Shown here one piece after another: positions 1 through 11,697 of a DNA stretch of 64,000 nt (positions are counted from its first letter, which is position 1; the number at the start of each line of letters is the position of its first letter). A program made the translations under genes and the position numbers. The stretch spans positions 806,001 through 870,000 of the forward strand of contig CM055615.1 of the NCBI GenBank assembly GCA_029379385.1. Direction: 5' to 3'. Origin of the DNA: Quillaja saponaria. Lineage: Eukaryota > Streptophyta > Magnoliopsida > Fabales > Quillajaceae. The notes under the pieces are model-generated. The model had not been told where the DNA came from, searched no databases, and saw nothing but the letters and a program-made list of their open reading frames with translations.

Positions 1-741
1 CTCTTTCAGATGTGGCAAAGACCACCTGTCAGACATCATCCTCTTCTTTGTCTGTCATATTGATGCATTTAATCAACAAATTTCCCATTCCATTAGGCAT
101 GCATACTTCCAAACAGGAGCTAGTTGATGGTTATCATGACTCAGGAAAAAACATGGAACTATAAATAGAAACTGCGAATATTTTATTGCTTATTCTTCAA
201 ATGAAGTGTGTTACAAGTATCCCTGAAGCACACAGTATCCAAGATAAGCTTTTTTCATGTTGTAATTACAATGTTTAGCATGGTACACAATTTGACCCCC
301 CCAATACCAATATAGTTTGCCAGAACTTTGGCATGTGTCATGACTGAAGTAACTAGCTCCCTACTGCACTAACTTCCAATCCTTGGTTGAAGGATGTATA
401 GTCACTGTGTCACTTGTGATGTTTCTTTATTACTAACGCTAGTGAGAATATAGTTGTCAGGCAACATGCCACAACAACAATTAAAAAGAAGGCCCATTGA
501 TCTCTAATTAATTTTATCATGATTTTCTGATAAAATGTGTTCTATCTAGATCTTGTATAGTTTCTATAAGATTACATTTGGAAAAATGTAGGTCGCTGAA
601 GAAAGTAATGAGATAATCTCGGGGTGCAATTAAGTAAAAACAGCCCTATACACCCAAACAAATATGCTTCCACACTGAAAGTAACGGTCTAGCCATAAGC
701 AGAAACAAAAAAAGAGCATGTAGTGAATAGGATGGGCTTAC
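1..741 (-). other. RAPTOR1 intron 1 (partial, runs off window)
   Basis: This sequence lies downstream (minus strand) of the splice donor of RAPTOR1 exon 1. I looked for the next conserved exon, which in the family begins MKTGCVALV, and did not find it, so the intron continues beyond the left edge. No repeat or other coding signal is evident here. Confidence 0.6.
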
Positions 742-1032
742 TCGATCCTTTGGCCGCCATTTTGACACTAACCCGCTATCAGTCGGACCTGTGGGCACAG
801 AGGCCTCAAATGCATCGTGCCTAAGCTCGCATAACACCACGGTCTGGGGCAAATAAGCCATGCTTGTAGTGGTGGACGCATTACCATAACTACTACTTGC
901 AGTCTCAGAATCCCTCCTCTGTAAACCTAAATCCACATCTTCGTGACTTGAAGCACTATCATCCAGGTGGTTTGAAACCACCACCACCGAAGATTGTGAA
1001 AACCGAGACGCCATCAAATCCCCCAATGCCAT
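742..1032 (-). CDS. RAPTOR1: RAPTOR1, first coding exon (regulatory-associated protein of TOR)
   Basis: Seen: a 97-codon open exon on the minus strand opens MALGDLMASRFSQSS, continues with a Ser/Asp/Glu-rich stretch, then SMAYLPQTVVLCELRHD, and closes SKWRPKDR directly before a GTAAGC donor (736-741). Known: this is the N-terminus of plant RAPTOR, the HEAT/WD40 scaffold of TOR complex 1, which presents substrates such as S6 kinase to the TOR kinase in growth and nutrient signalling. The full protein is above 1,300 residues, so only the start of the gene is here. The exon ends just before the raptor N-terminal caspase-like domain. The start is chosen because MALGDLM is the conserved family N-terminus. 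Identification comes from recognising that N-terminus, not from a search. Confidence 0.88.
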
Positions 1033-1460
1033 TCAAATCCAAAACCCTCAAACAATAAAAGCAACCATCAACCTTATCCTAATCGGAAAACCATATCCAA
1101 ATGTAACGACCGTGTAAAAGACCTGTAATTTCTCTGAAGCTTTAGGATCGGATAAGTTGAGAGAGAGTGGCTGAGCTAATCAACAAAGCCACTGAACCAG
1201 CGGCGCATAGAGATTCGCCAGAGAAAGGGGAAGGAATCCAGCTCGGAAAACGCTATAATCACCAAATAAGGTCCCTGAAAACCCTAGAAACCCTAGGTGA
1301 AGAAGAAGAGGATGATGGGTGCGCATACAGCAGTGGCGGCAGAATGAAAAACAAAAGCTCCCGGAATTGGATTTTGTAAAAAGAACAAATAAGAGAGTTT
1401 TGGTTGTGTGAGTGTGCGCATATTGGAGTATACTATGTTCTGCCTTTCGCTTTTTCTCTC
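1033..1460 (-). promoter_or_regulatory. RAPTOR1 5' leader and proximal promoter with paired telo-boxes
   Basis: The region upstream of the RAPTOR1 start contains two adjacent copies of AAACCCTAG (plus strand 1279-1287 and 1288-1296). These are plant telo-box elements, known from promoters of translation and growth genes. An uninterrupted T run of about 18 follows near 1470-1487. No clear TATA box was found. The transcription start cannot be placed from sequence alone. Confidence 0.45.
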
Positions 1461-4400
1461 CCCTCTTTTTTTTTTTTTTTTCCTCCAATTTTTTGTTTAT
1501 TATTTTCCATATTATTTCTTTATAGATGTTTAAGTTTTAAAATCTTAGTCTTATTGAGTCTTTTCTTTATGCTTCTTTTTTATTTTGTTTTCAACACATG
1601 AAAGAGGCATATAATAAATTGTGTTGAAATGGTTTGTGTGCAAAAGTTAATATTATTTTTTTTAAAAAGAACTATAATATAATATAGGTGCCCTATTGTC
1701 TAACTAGGTTGAATCATTCAGTCAATCTAAATTTTGTTATTTATAATTCTCTTTTATGAATCCTTTGGGTTTTACCTGTATTTTACTTTAAAGGTGTGGG
1801 AAATTTTGTTTGAATTAGAGGGTTAAAATAGCAAAGATCCTCACTTGAATTATTGGAAGTTAAAATTAATGTTTTAAAAATTGAATTGTTGATAAATTAA
1901 TGACATCATAAATATATTTAATTTAATAATATTTTACATAATATAACTATGCTTGCAATTACTATATTTAATATTATAAATATTTTTTAATTTCCTTCTC
2001 AACCATTATTTCTCAATCAACAACAAATAGTTTATTAAGAAAAGAAAAACAAAAAAAATTCACTAGTATATATGATATCACTTATGTCATTTTAATTTAT
2101 TTGTTTGGATATGAAAATGATAAATATAAAAATATATATATAAAATAAATCTAGAATTTAATAAAGATATTAAAGAAAGAAATTATAACGTTTTTGCCTT
2201 ACAGATACATATAATACCAACTAAACTATCAAGAGATGCATTTAGCTTTGTGATAGAGGCTTTGTGTTTTAACACTAATGTGTTGGGAGCGAGCCTTCCT
2301 TTCCCCACTTTGTTATTTTTTAAATAAATATAGTGATTGGGCCGGTTATATAAAACCAGTTCGATTCTCTAATTTTTACACAAAATAAATTTGTGAAAAT
2401 TTAGACATGTAATTTGTATTTTCAAAAGTTGTATTTAATAAGGTAAGCCAAAAATGTGTTTGAAAATTTTAAGGTATTTTGGGAGAAAAAAAAATAGAGC
2501 CCAAAATAAAACTTTTCTAATCAAAAACTCATTTTTTTCTCTTCATGTTACTTTCTCAAAATAGTTGCTAAAGACATCCATAACTATTTATTTCATGTTC
2601 TTATAACTTAATATTTTTTTAATACACTTCTCTTCCAAATAACTTTGCTATGAAAATAATTAACATACATGACATGCCCAACTAGGAATGGTTAAAAAAA
2701 TTATCAAAATTGTAGCTATTCCATGATTGGAAACAAAGCAAAGCAGAAAAAAGATTGAAAACAAAGTTGAAATGGATCTGAATGGTCCAAATTTGCACTG
2801 TATATAAATATATATGTAAAACAAGAACAATGAACTATTGGATTCCAAAACACATTAGACATGTGTCCTAAAAAGAAGTGACATGCAAATAGCATATCAA
2901 AGTCTTAATCGTTTTGCATCCAAATAAAGCTAGAAAACTCAATGATTAAGCACTTGATTTTCAAAATAATTGAGCTCTAAAATTCTCGCATGCAAGCTTT
3001 TGTAAGGCCATCCACATCATGTCCACTTAGGCAGATTAAAAAGACAAATATCCTAAATCCGATATTTATAAATTGAAAAAAAAAATTATTATGTTAATTA
3101 CAATTGTTATTGAATACATTATTATAAATTTTACCAAATGAAAATGGTGACAAATTATTAGTTTAACCGATAAAAATATAAAAGAAACTGAAGTTTTTTT
3201 CCAACATCATCCTTCATCACCAAATTAAGGTACCCTAAATAAAATGTCTCCAGCCCAACTACTTAAAATCCTCACAAGAGCTAGCTAGTAATTGTGTTTA
3301 ATTTCTTAATTAATTGTTTTTATATTTCTTTTAAAAAATTAATTATAATTCAAGTTGCAATATCATATAGTTAATATTTCCCATTTTAAATCATTTATCT
3401 TTTGTCTTCTCATGTATATTATGAGTCAAAAGACTTCACTAAAACTAAGCTGAATAAGAACATTATTACGTGTAAAGATGATTATACAAGTGCATTATCA
3501 ATCTCCATCTTTTTTTTAGTGTTTCCAGAAGAATTTGGTACTGAGATGGTGGTCTTTTGAGTCATGAACTCTCATTGATGTTCCCTGATGTCATTTATTT
3601 TGATTCACAATAGTAAGCTTGACATCATCAATATACATATAAGTATTCTAAGGATTTTTAACATTAAATTTTTTAGTATTTGTTATAATAATTGATCCAG
3701 TTTTTGATGTTCAATATGAAATTGATGGATTGTTATTTTAAAATATTTTAAATTTCAATAATTTTATGATAATATATTAACAATTATTAATAGGATATAT
3801 TTTTTATTTAAAAAATAAATTAGTCAAAATATATATAGAATACAAGTAAATTGATAAAGTAAAACCTTTATAATAAAAAAGTATATATAAGCTAACTAGG
3901 TTCTCGAAGAATAATCAATGTGAAGTGGGCAGAGGCTGGAGGAGAATCAAAAGTGAGACTCAATATGTGCTCTCTCTCCAATTAAATGCAGACACCATTT
4001 TCCATACAATAACAAGAAGAAGAAAAAGAGAGAAAGAAAAATACCCCTTTCCATTTTTATACTCAAGGACAAAAGGAGATTAATGTTTGACATAGAAATT
4101 ATAAAGTCTACCATATAGATTATAGAAAATGTTTTACATGCATATGCTTTATGCTTGGCTTTCATGGCCAGCTTTTGTTGGTTGCTTTTAAATTTGTACA
4201 TGATGTAATAATGGTACAAAGAAAGAGTAACAACGCTTAGCTTAAGCATCGCTATTGCTTGAGAGAACAGATTGATCCCACCCAAGTCCCAGACCATTAG
4301 GAATTAGGGTCGAATCAAAATGTGTTCCAGCTGTGCAGTGTATAGCTGGTTCTAGTTTCAACCTTACCAGCCTCTCTACTTTTATAATTAGTTAATCATG

Positions 4401-4502
4401 CCTCTAAATAGTTTAATTAGACAAATAAAAATAATAATCATAATAAATTGAATATTTGACCCAATTTAAATAGTTTGTTCAAGCGACTTCTCTTCCTGAT
4501 TC
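1461..4502. other. AT-rich intergenic spacer
   Basis: Roughly 3 kb of AT-rich sequence with short, unconserved open frames and no recognisable protein motif. No repeat with clear ends was identified. Confidence 0.5.
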
Positions 4503-4505
4503 TTA

Positions 4506-4959
4506 GGCTTAGTTTGGTAATACTTTTTGGAGAGTGCTAATGCTTATGAAAAGTATAAATTAATTTTTTTATGTTTGGTAAAAAAAATAAAAATTAGAAT
4601 ACTTATGCTCATAACTTTTAAAAGTCAGGAATATTTTTAAAATCTAGCTTATGCTCTCAAAAGTTTAAAAAATTAATATAACCTTAATTTTTAATTAAAT
4701 TTTTATTTATTTTTTTATTAATTAATGCAGTAGGTTAATTATCTCTCTTTTTATTATCAATATCTATTATAGTCAAGTTAAATCTTTGAAGCAGTTTTAC
4801 AATGAATTTACCAAACACTTATTTATGATTTCTGCTTATTGAGAGCAGCTTTTGCATTATTTTACCAAATACTACTGCTGTAACTTTTTAAAAGTAGCTC
4901 TAAGAGAGCCATGAGAGCATAATACATTCTAAAAAGTCACAGCTTTACCAAACCAAGTC
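4506..4959. mobile_element. PIF/Harbinger-type (Tourist-like) MITE, 454 bp
   Basis: The ends are inverted: the left end reads GGCTTAGTTTGGTAA and the right end TTTACCAAACCAAGTC, so the arms pair with few mismatches. The element is flanked on both sides by TTA (4503-4505 and 4960-4962), the 3-bp target duplication usual for PIF/Harbinger elements. The interior is AT-rich and has no coding capacity. Assignment to the superfamily rests on TIR shape and target site only; an hAT-type MITE is less likely because it would leave an 8-bp duplication. Confidence 0.7.
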
Positions 4960-4962
4960 TTA

Positions 4963-5426
4963 AATCTTTCTTCATGGGCTTGTAATGATCCCATGAGTTG
5001 CTCAATTGGCATGGCCTCCAATCTTTTGATTATTCGATTCCAACAACAATGTAATTAAATTTTGGTTGCAAAGAGCGAAAGATTTTATCCACCACGCTAA
5101 CATATTCTACTTTTGCTCCATATATTTTCAATTGGTAATTGGTTGACAATGACTAGCATTCTTGAAAATTAATCTGAAATTGACCCGGATTAATTACTTC
5201 AAATGCAAAGCTTCAAAGTCTCCTCTCAATGTTTAGAGTCGAATCTTCACTTTTTCAACTCCTTAGAAAGAGGTCTAGAAAATTTTCCAAGCTTCCTTAG
5301 CAATAATTGCTAGTGCCACCTTTTCAACCCTTAATAGATAAGGGTGAGAGCTTGCTAATCATTCTTCCTAGCCTTTTGTAAGGCATCTTTTTGAGTCGTA
5401 GATAGTTTCATCACGTGGTTGATCAT
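4963..5426. other. Short intergenic spacer between MITE and LTR element
   Basis: AT-rich sequence without recognisable coding or repeat structure. Its last bases (ATCAT, 5422-5426) nearly match GTCAT after the 3' LTR, and so probably represent the LTR element's target site. Confidence 0.4.
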
Positions 5427-5958
5427 TGTAGGGGTTTGACCCAAATTCTTATTTGGTAGATTTCCTAATTAGTTTATTTTTGGTGGCAAGAAATAACTAA
5501 TTAGATGTTGCTGAGATTTCCTAATTAGATTTACCTTAGTGGGTAAGTAAGTTTAATTAGATAATTATAGGGTTTCCATAAATTGGAAGAAAAAAGTTTT
5601 CTTGTTGGACTAGTCCTATATAGTAGAAATATATACGCTTGCGAGAGTTGTAGGTATGAGACAGAGAGAGATTTAATAATTGTGGGAACCTCCTCAGGGG
5701 TGCAAGAGAGATTAGTAGAGTTGTAGCCTGAATGAGTGAGAACACTATATTAGAGCGTACTCTTTTTATGTAATCTTTTTTGGAATATTAGTTAATTCTT
5801 TTCTCATTCGTGAATGTAGTTAAAAGGGTCGAACCAAGTTATTTTCTATGTTGATATTTATTTCCTTTCTTTTCTACTTATATTTGTGGTTGTTATTTTT
5901 TGCTATTTTTACTATAACTTAATGAAGATTGAATAAGAATTTCGTCTAATTTCTAACA
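5427..5958 (+). repeat. 5' LTR of the non-autonomous element
   Basis: Starts TGTAGGGGTTTGACCC and ends TTTCTAACA. It is alignable along its whole length with 6729-7267, with scattered substitutions and small indels. Confidence 0.85.
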
Positions 5959-6159
5959 AGTGGTATCATAGCTAAGTTCAATTAGGGATTTGGATAATCC
6001 AAGAGAATTTTGGTGATGGTGGAGCTATTGTAAAAATATAGAGGCGTTGAAGGAAAAAAAAAAAAAAAGGTTGTGATGATTGAGATTGTGTAGAAAGAAG
6101 AAAAAGAAGAAAAAGGAAGGAAAAAAAAAACTAGATTTTGCATTGAGATTTGTTGTAGG

Positions 6160-6520
6160 TAAAGTTGTTTGTAGAAACTTAACTCATTGATGAGACGACG
6201 TGGAAAGAACTCATAAATGGTGATAAGAGAGATGAAGTTGTTCACAGAAACTTAATGTAGTAATGAGACGACATGAAAAAGTATTCATCAATGATGATAG
6301 ATCAGATGGAGTTGCAGTCCAGTGATAAGACGACTTGGAAATGGCTTATTAATAGTGATAGGTCATATGAAGTTGTAGATTTTTTTAGAAACTTAATTCA
6401 AAGATGAGACAACATGGAAATGGCTCATAAATAGTGACAAGTGAGATGAAGTTGTTGTTTTGGTAAAAATCTAATCTAGTGATGAGAAGACGTAGAAATG
6501 GCTCATCAATAATTTTAGAT
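6160..6520 (+). repeat. Degenerate 62-79 bp tandem repeat inside the LTR element
   Basis: The core GATGAGACGACGTGGAAA recurs in diverged form at about 6189, 6262, 6324, 6403 and 6481, each time with a neighbouring GATGAAGTTGTT-like and ACTCATAAATGGTGA-like segment. The spacing is 73, 62, 79 and 78 bp. The array fills about half of the element's interior in place of coding sequence. Confidence 0.7.
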
Positions 6521-6728
6521 GAGAGAAGATGGTCACATACATATGCATTGTTGTTGTTGCAGGATATCATGATTTGTTCACTATAAGCAGAAAGAGACTT
6601 TCGATAGAATGATGACTCTCGATTAGTGAGGCTCACTTGAAGTTTTGATAATTCTGCTATTAATGATAGATGATGCATTGTCTGGGTATTGAAGATTGTG
6701 TAAAAGGATTTAAGTCAAAGGTGGAGAT

Positions 6729-7267
6729 TGTAGGAGTTTGACCCAAATCCTTATTTAGTATTTCCTAATTAGTTTATTCTTTGTGGGCAAGAAATAACTA
6801 ATTAGATGTTGTTAGGATTTTCTAGTTAGATTTATTTTGATGGGTAAGTAAGTCTAATTAGATAATTGTAGGGTTTTTATAAATTATAAGAAAAAAAGTT
6901 TACTTGTTAGACAAGTCCTATATAAGTATAAATATGTGAGTTTGTAAGAGTTGTAGGTATGAGAAAAAAAGATATATAATATTTGTGGGAATCCCCTCAG
7001 GGGTAAGGGTGCAAGAGAGATTAGTTGAGTTGTGGCCTAAGTGAGTGAGAACACTATGTGTAGAGTGTACTCTTTCTATGTAATCTTTATTGGAATATTA
7101 GTGACTTCTTTTCTCATTCGTGAACGTAGGCAAGAGACTGAACCATGTTATTTTTTGTGTTGGTGTTTAATTTTTTTCTCTTCTACTTATATTAGTGATT
7201 GTTGTCTTTTACTATTTTTACTATAACTCATTGAAAATTGAAAGAGAATTGCATATAATTTCCAACA
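6729..7267 (+). repeat. 3' LTR of the non-autonomous element
   Basis: Starts TGTAGGAGTTTGACCC immediately after the purine tract and ends TTTCCAACA. It is the partner of the 5' LTR at 5427-5958. Confidence 0.85.
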
Positions 7268-7889
7268 GTCATATCATTAGTCTACAATCTTCCATGCCTA
7301 TTGTGCACCATGCAAAGCTTTCATACAAAAACACCAATAATCATAGTTCTCTTTAGTAAGACGAGAAAATTAAAATATTAGACATTTCTTAAATTCACCA
7401 AATTAGTGCACGTAACATATACCACTTTGTTAGAAGTGTATGGTAAACACAACACACAAAGTAAAAAGGATGGACAAATTACCATACTCAAAAAATAACT
7501 TTTACTTGCTTGATATCAAATTAACCACATACAATGGATATTTAGAAAACTCATAATAGTAACTCTAAAGACACGCAACTAAATGTGCACTAATATTAAT
7601 TACACACCCATTACCCTGAAAATTAAGAACTACAACTCATTACAACAATTTTATTACACATTAACAACAACAAAATTTCCACTAGCACACAATAGTTTAT
7701 AGCCACTCATTATAGAAAAATAACTACCTCATAAAAACCCAATTACATCAAAATAATTTACACCTTTCTAATTTCCATTAACCATTTAATTATAGGAAAA
7801 TAAAATAATTATTTTCAACAAAACTTTCCTAATCAACGAACCTCATTTTTTAAGACTACGAAAATCATTCCCATATTTTCCTCTAAGCA
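7268..7889. other. AT-rich spacer
   Basis: No coding motif, repeat boundary or RNA gene was recognised between the LTR element and the LINE remnant. Confidence 0.4.
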
Positions 7890-9010
7890 TTTAGTCTAAA
7901 ATAAAGTCAGACCCTGTCCTCAATCTCCAGACCAGTTGGATAGCTTTGTTTCTAAATCTGGAAATTTTAAACCAATTCTGGCCACTCACTCCCATTCTAG
8001 AAGGTGTTTCCTTTTTCCATGGGTAGAACGCCACATGAAAGAATTGTTAATAGTATCAAATTCATTGCAAATGGAAGCAGGGAGTGGAAGAAATTGCATA
8101 TATCAGCGTAGCTCTGCCAGCAAGAGAAATGAATTTTGTTTTGCTAATTTCTCTTTTAACTCTGTCAAAAATAAAGTTAAAATTTGTTTTTGAAGATCTT
8201 TTCTACAAAACCAAGGATGAAGTTATGGGAATAATTTCCTGAGCCACAACCACATTGTCTGTGGCTTTCCTACCAGGGATGAAGGCCTTGATAAGGGGAA
8301 ATGAGATTGTTCAAGAAAGGTCTAAGTCTAGACTCCAACATTTGTCACATCTTTATACACAATATTACAAAGATCTATGAGCATATACTGATTGATGGAC
8401 TGAGGATTATTACACTTTGGAATGAAGCAGATGAGGGATTCGTTCCAATGTGTGGGGATAGACGAAGAGGATAAGACTTCTCTAATGGCATGAAAAACAG
8501 AATTGTCAGTGATATACCAAGATTTTTGAAAGAAACCTGGTTGCAGACCATCCTCCCCAGGGGCCTTATGGGCATTCATAGTCCATAAGGCTTGTTTAAT
8601 CTCAATAGCAGAAGGAATAGCAAGAAGACATAGCCAAGAATCAGTACTAAGACTACAGATCGAGGGAAGAAAAACTAGGCACAAATTGACAGGAAAATCC
8701 TGTCCCATCAAAGGCACTGTTGAAATCATGTTGGGTCTACGTTTATTTAGAACAGAAACATGGTAGAACTTAGAATTTAAGTCACAATCAGTGAATACCC
8801 GCACAAATATTTTTCAAGGTTCACAAGGAAGGGAGAGTATCTGACACATAAACTATTCTGAATACCCCAAGTCTAGCAAGGAGTCTTTTCTTCTGATGAC
8901 AAATATTCCTGAAGCACCTATGGTTCCAAATTTTCAATCCTTCAAAATTTCATGAAAATAAGGATGGCAGCATCTAGATTCCTGTTGTAACTCCAGGCTT
9001 CTTGAAATGA
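7890..9010 (-). mobile_element. L1-type LINE remnant (reverse transcriptase, internally deleted)
   Basis: Read on the minus strand from high to low coordinates. First a linker with KRLLARLG (about 8890-8910). Then an open frame (8328-8804) carrying the plant LINE pattern NSKFYHVSVLNKRR, APGEDGLQPGFFQKSW, HWNESLICFIPKCNNP and QYMLIDLCNIVYK. Out of frame after that come ISPYQGLHPW-like and VVAQEII-like text (about 8200-8300), and finally SLAGRATLIYA and FPDLETK (about 7940-8130). The segment between the last two blocks, where the catalytic YADD should lie, is missing. Stops and frameshifts occur throughout, so it is inactive. Endonuclease and 3' tail are not recognisable. Confidence 0.8.
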
Positions 9011-11360
9011 CCTCTTTGAATGAAGGGTTTAGCTAATTAGAAAGAAGCAGGTCTAATACTATATCAGCTTCTCATGAGAATCCAAAACTTCATTAAAATC
9101 ACTAATTTTCTGTCAGGAATTCACATACACAAACAAACATTAATATGTGAATTTATCAGAATAAATCATGACAAAATCCAAAAAATATATGTTTTTTTTT
9201 ATCCTTATACAAGTTTCTCAAAATAAGTTTTCCAGACAAAGACTTCCAAGGGGTATAAATCCCAAAACCAAAACCAACGTAATAATACATAACTAAGATC
9301 TATTTTGTAATAGACTTAAAGTGTCGACATTTTGCTACAAACAGCCTCTAAGGACCAAAACAGAGCTTACCAAGTTCAATTATTATAACAATCAAATCCG
9401 TATGTGTTAGGTTGAGCCCATAGTGTGCTCATCTTGTATCTCTGACGACCCAATAAAATTACTACACTGCCCCCATATTTTTATATCTTAATTTTGTTCC
9501 TTTTTCACCTTTTCTTCCTCCAAAATTAGATACTTTTGCAGGTTAGCTTATGCACTAATCACCTTTCCGTTCATAATCTTTAAAATAACTAAAAAAATAT
9601 TTAACAAAAAAAGAATCACAAAAATTCTATTTATTTGAAGAGGCTTATTAGCCTATAACTCTTGAAAAGGCTGCTAAAATAATTTTTGACTTTTATACAA
9701 AATTCATAATGTTATGATTTATTTCAAATTAAATTTCATTGGAACTGCAAAGTCTAGTCTTATAATCATAGGGAAACTATTAGCAAAGAATGTGCGTTTA
9801 TAAATAATTAAAATGGGGAATTTTGTTGTACCAAAAAAAAAAAAGGGGAATGACAGTATGACAACAAACATTTTTATATGCATCATTCTAAAATATATAG
9901 AAACGAGGTTATTTCAGTCATTTTGACTTGTTCTAGTCTATATTAGAAGAATGCCAACAACTATATAGGATTCTAATTCTAACACGCAACATGAGCAAAA
10001 GAAAACTGTTGCTGAAATCGAAGAACATCAAATCTGGAGAATTGCATGTTTGACATAGAAAATGTCAAGATTTATGGGTATTTTGAGCAGTGTTATTTTA
10101 AGGAAGTGTATGTACCTGTATCATGAATATGCAATTATGTTGTGGGACTTGGTTTCAATTCTGGTGTCTGCAATCCAATTTTCTGGATTGATTTTCCGGC
10201 AAACCACATCGCCAGCCAGGTACTCTTCCATGTCTTCAGTGTTAATGCAGGCATGATTGATAGGATATCGATGTTCTTTGACTTTCCAAAGTTCTTCTTT
10301 TAATTACTTCATTAATTTTATTTATTTTTCAATAAATTGTGTATTATGTTTGTGGTTTGAGCTTTTATCGAAAGACTCAGATCCATAGATATATTATGAT
10401 AAACTCAATATATGATTAATGTGTTCGTTCATGCAGACTTGATTTGCATTTTATTTTTCTGAATTTGTTAATTGATTGTTCTAATTCCAATATTTATGAT
10501 ATTGGGTGCATGTGTTTGTAAACTACGCAAAAATAATAATCATAAAACAACAAATAGCAATAGTAAGCAGCGAGCTAATCGGAGAGAAACAATAGAAATT
10601 AGCAATAAGTACATCAAAAAACAAAAAAAAACAAAAAATTGTTATGCATGCATGAAAGTCTTAATATTCTTGTGATTTATGTACAAAGAAATCATAGTTT
10701 AGGATATCTCGATTCTTCTACAAATGAAATGAATCTCGCAATTTCATGTAAGGAATCCATGAATACATTTTTGTTTTGTGAAGAAATCGTGAATCAAGCT
10801 AAGTGTTATTATCAACTTGAAATTTCTCCTCTTTGAGATCAACCTTGAATCTTTCTAATCAAATACTGTAAGGGGCTTGAGGTTGTCAGAAAAAGTTTTA
10901 CCTGAATGAATTTTGGTAATAAAAAATTCAGTAATCACACTGCTCCACACAAAGAGCTAGAAATTGAAATATAAAACCTATAGTTTGATCATTTTCCTCT
11001 AAATTTATACTAATTTAACCAATTTGATGTTGATTTTTAAGAAATAGAAATACATATTCATTTCATATGATTTTTTCTATTAAAAATAATGGAATGAGAT
11101 ATTTAACTAATCATGGTATCAAATTTAGATGGATAAAAAGATAGTTCGAAAATTATAGGTTAACAAAGTTTTTATGAGAATAAAGTGAAATTTACTTTGA
11201 ATTTTCCTCTCCAGTGCTAAACCATTTGGAGTGATTGAAACTCCAACATTTTAAAGGATTTAGAGGGGCAAACACTCACCATTTCCTTTTCCTTCATTAA
11301 TTAGGCAATAAAACAAAAAATCCCAGGCAAAGGGGAGGGATTCTCCTGTGTACCTTTTGC
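9011..11360. other. Intergenic spacer, no gene recognised
   Basis: About 2.3 kb of AT-rich sequence. Short open frames (for example near 10062-10256) have no recognisable motif or splice context and are not annotated as genes. Confidence 0.45.
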
Positions 11361-11389
11361 TCACCCTCACCCTCACCCTCACCCTCACC
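11361..11389. repeat. (TCACCC)n hexamer microsatellite, about 4.8 copies
   Basis: A perfect array of TCACCC. The minus strand carries successive GGG runs at 6-bp spacing, which could form a G-quadruplex. It sits about 310 bp beyond the aminotransferase stop codon. The same hexamer array recurs at 56970-57004. Confidence 0.9.
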
Positions 11390-11697
11390 AGCGATCCATA
11401 GATAATGAGTCGAAACTGGTCGAATTCTTTTTTTGTTTTTCCTGATGAAGTGCTTGTGATTGTCACAGCTAAGACATAATTAGCATGCAGAAATTTTAAC
11501 TAACGAGAAATTATGCGAGACAACGAAGTGTTGTCTCATTGTTTTTCAAAGATCAGAGTAGGTTATAGAAGCATACGCCGGTATGTATGATTAATAGTTC
11601 CACTGGCAATAGACACCTAATCATACAGATGAAGAAAAGCTACTCAGTAAATGATAAAGTAGACATCTTCATCCACATTTCACTCCTAGCTGGCAGC

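Larger units (their letters stand above)
5427..7267 (+). mobile_element. Non-autonomous LTR retrotransposon, 1.84 kb, copia-like
   Basis: Two direct repeats of about 532 and 539 bp (5427-5958 and 6729-7267) start TGTAGG and end in CA. Two bases after the left LTR is TGGTATCATAGC (5961-5972), a primer-binding site of the initiator-Met tRNA class. Directly before the right LTR is the purine tract AAAGGTGGAGAT (6717-6728). The flanks ATCAT and GTCAT differ at one base and fit a 5-bp target duplication. The 770-bp interior has no gag or pol; it is mostly a degenerate tandem repeat. The copia assignment is inferred from the LTR-PBS arrangement. It must have relied on proteins from another element. 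The LTRs have diverged, so the insertion is old. Confidence 0.85.

Noticed and set aside
3947..4297. 116-codon minus-strand open frame
   Set aside because: Leu/Phe-rich translation of AT-rich DNA, with no family resemblance, no start context and no exon structure.
10062..10836. Three short open frames in the spacer before the aminotransferase
   Set aside because: AT-rich, no recognisable domain, no splice or promoter context. Expected by chance at this composition.
11361..11389. Short regular repeats that might suggest a CRISPR array
   Set aside because: The units are contiguous 6-, 7- or 22-bp microsatellites or minisatellites with no unique spacers, in a plant nuclear genome.
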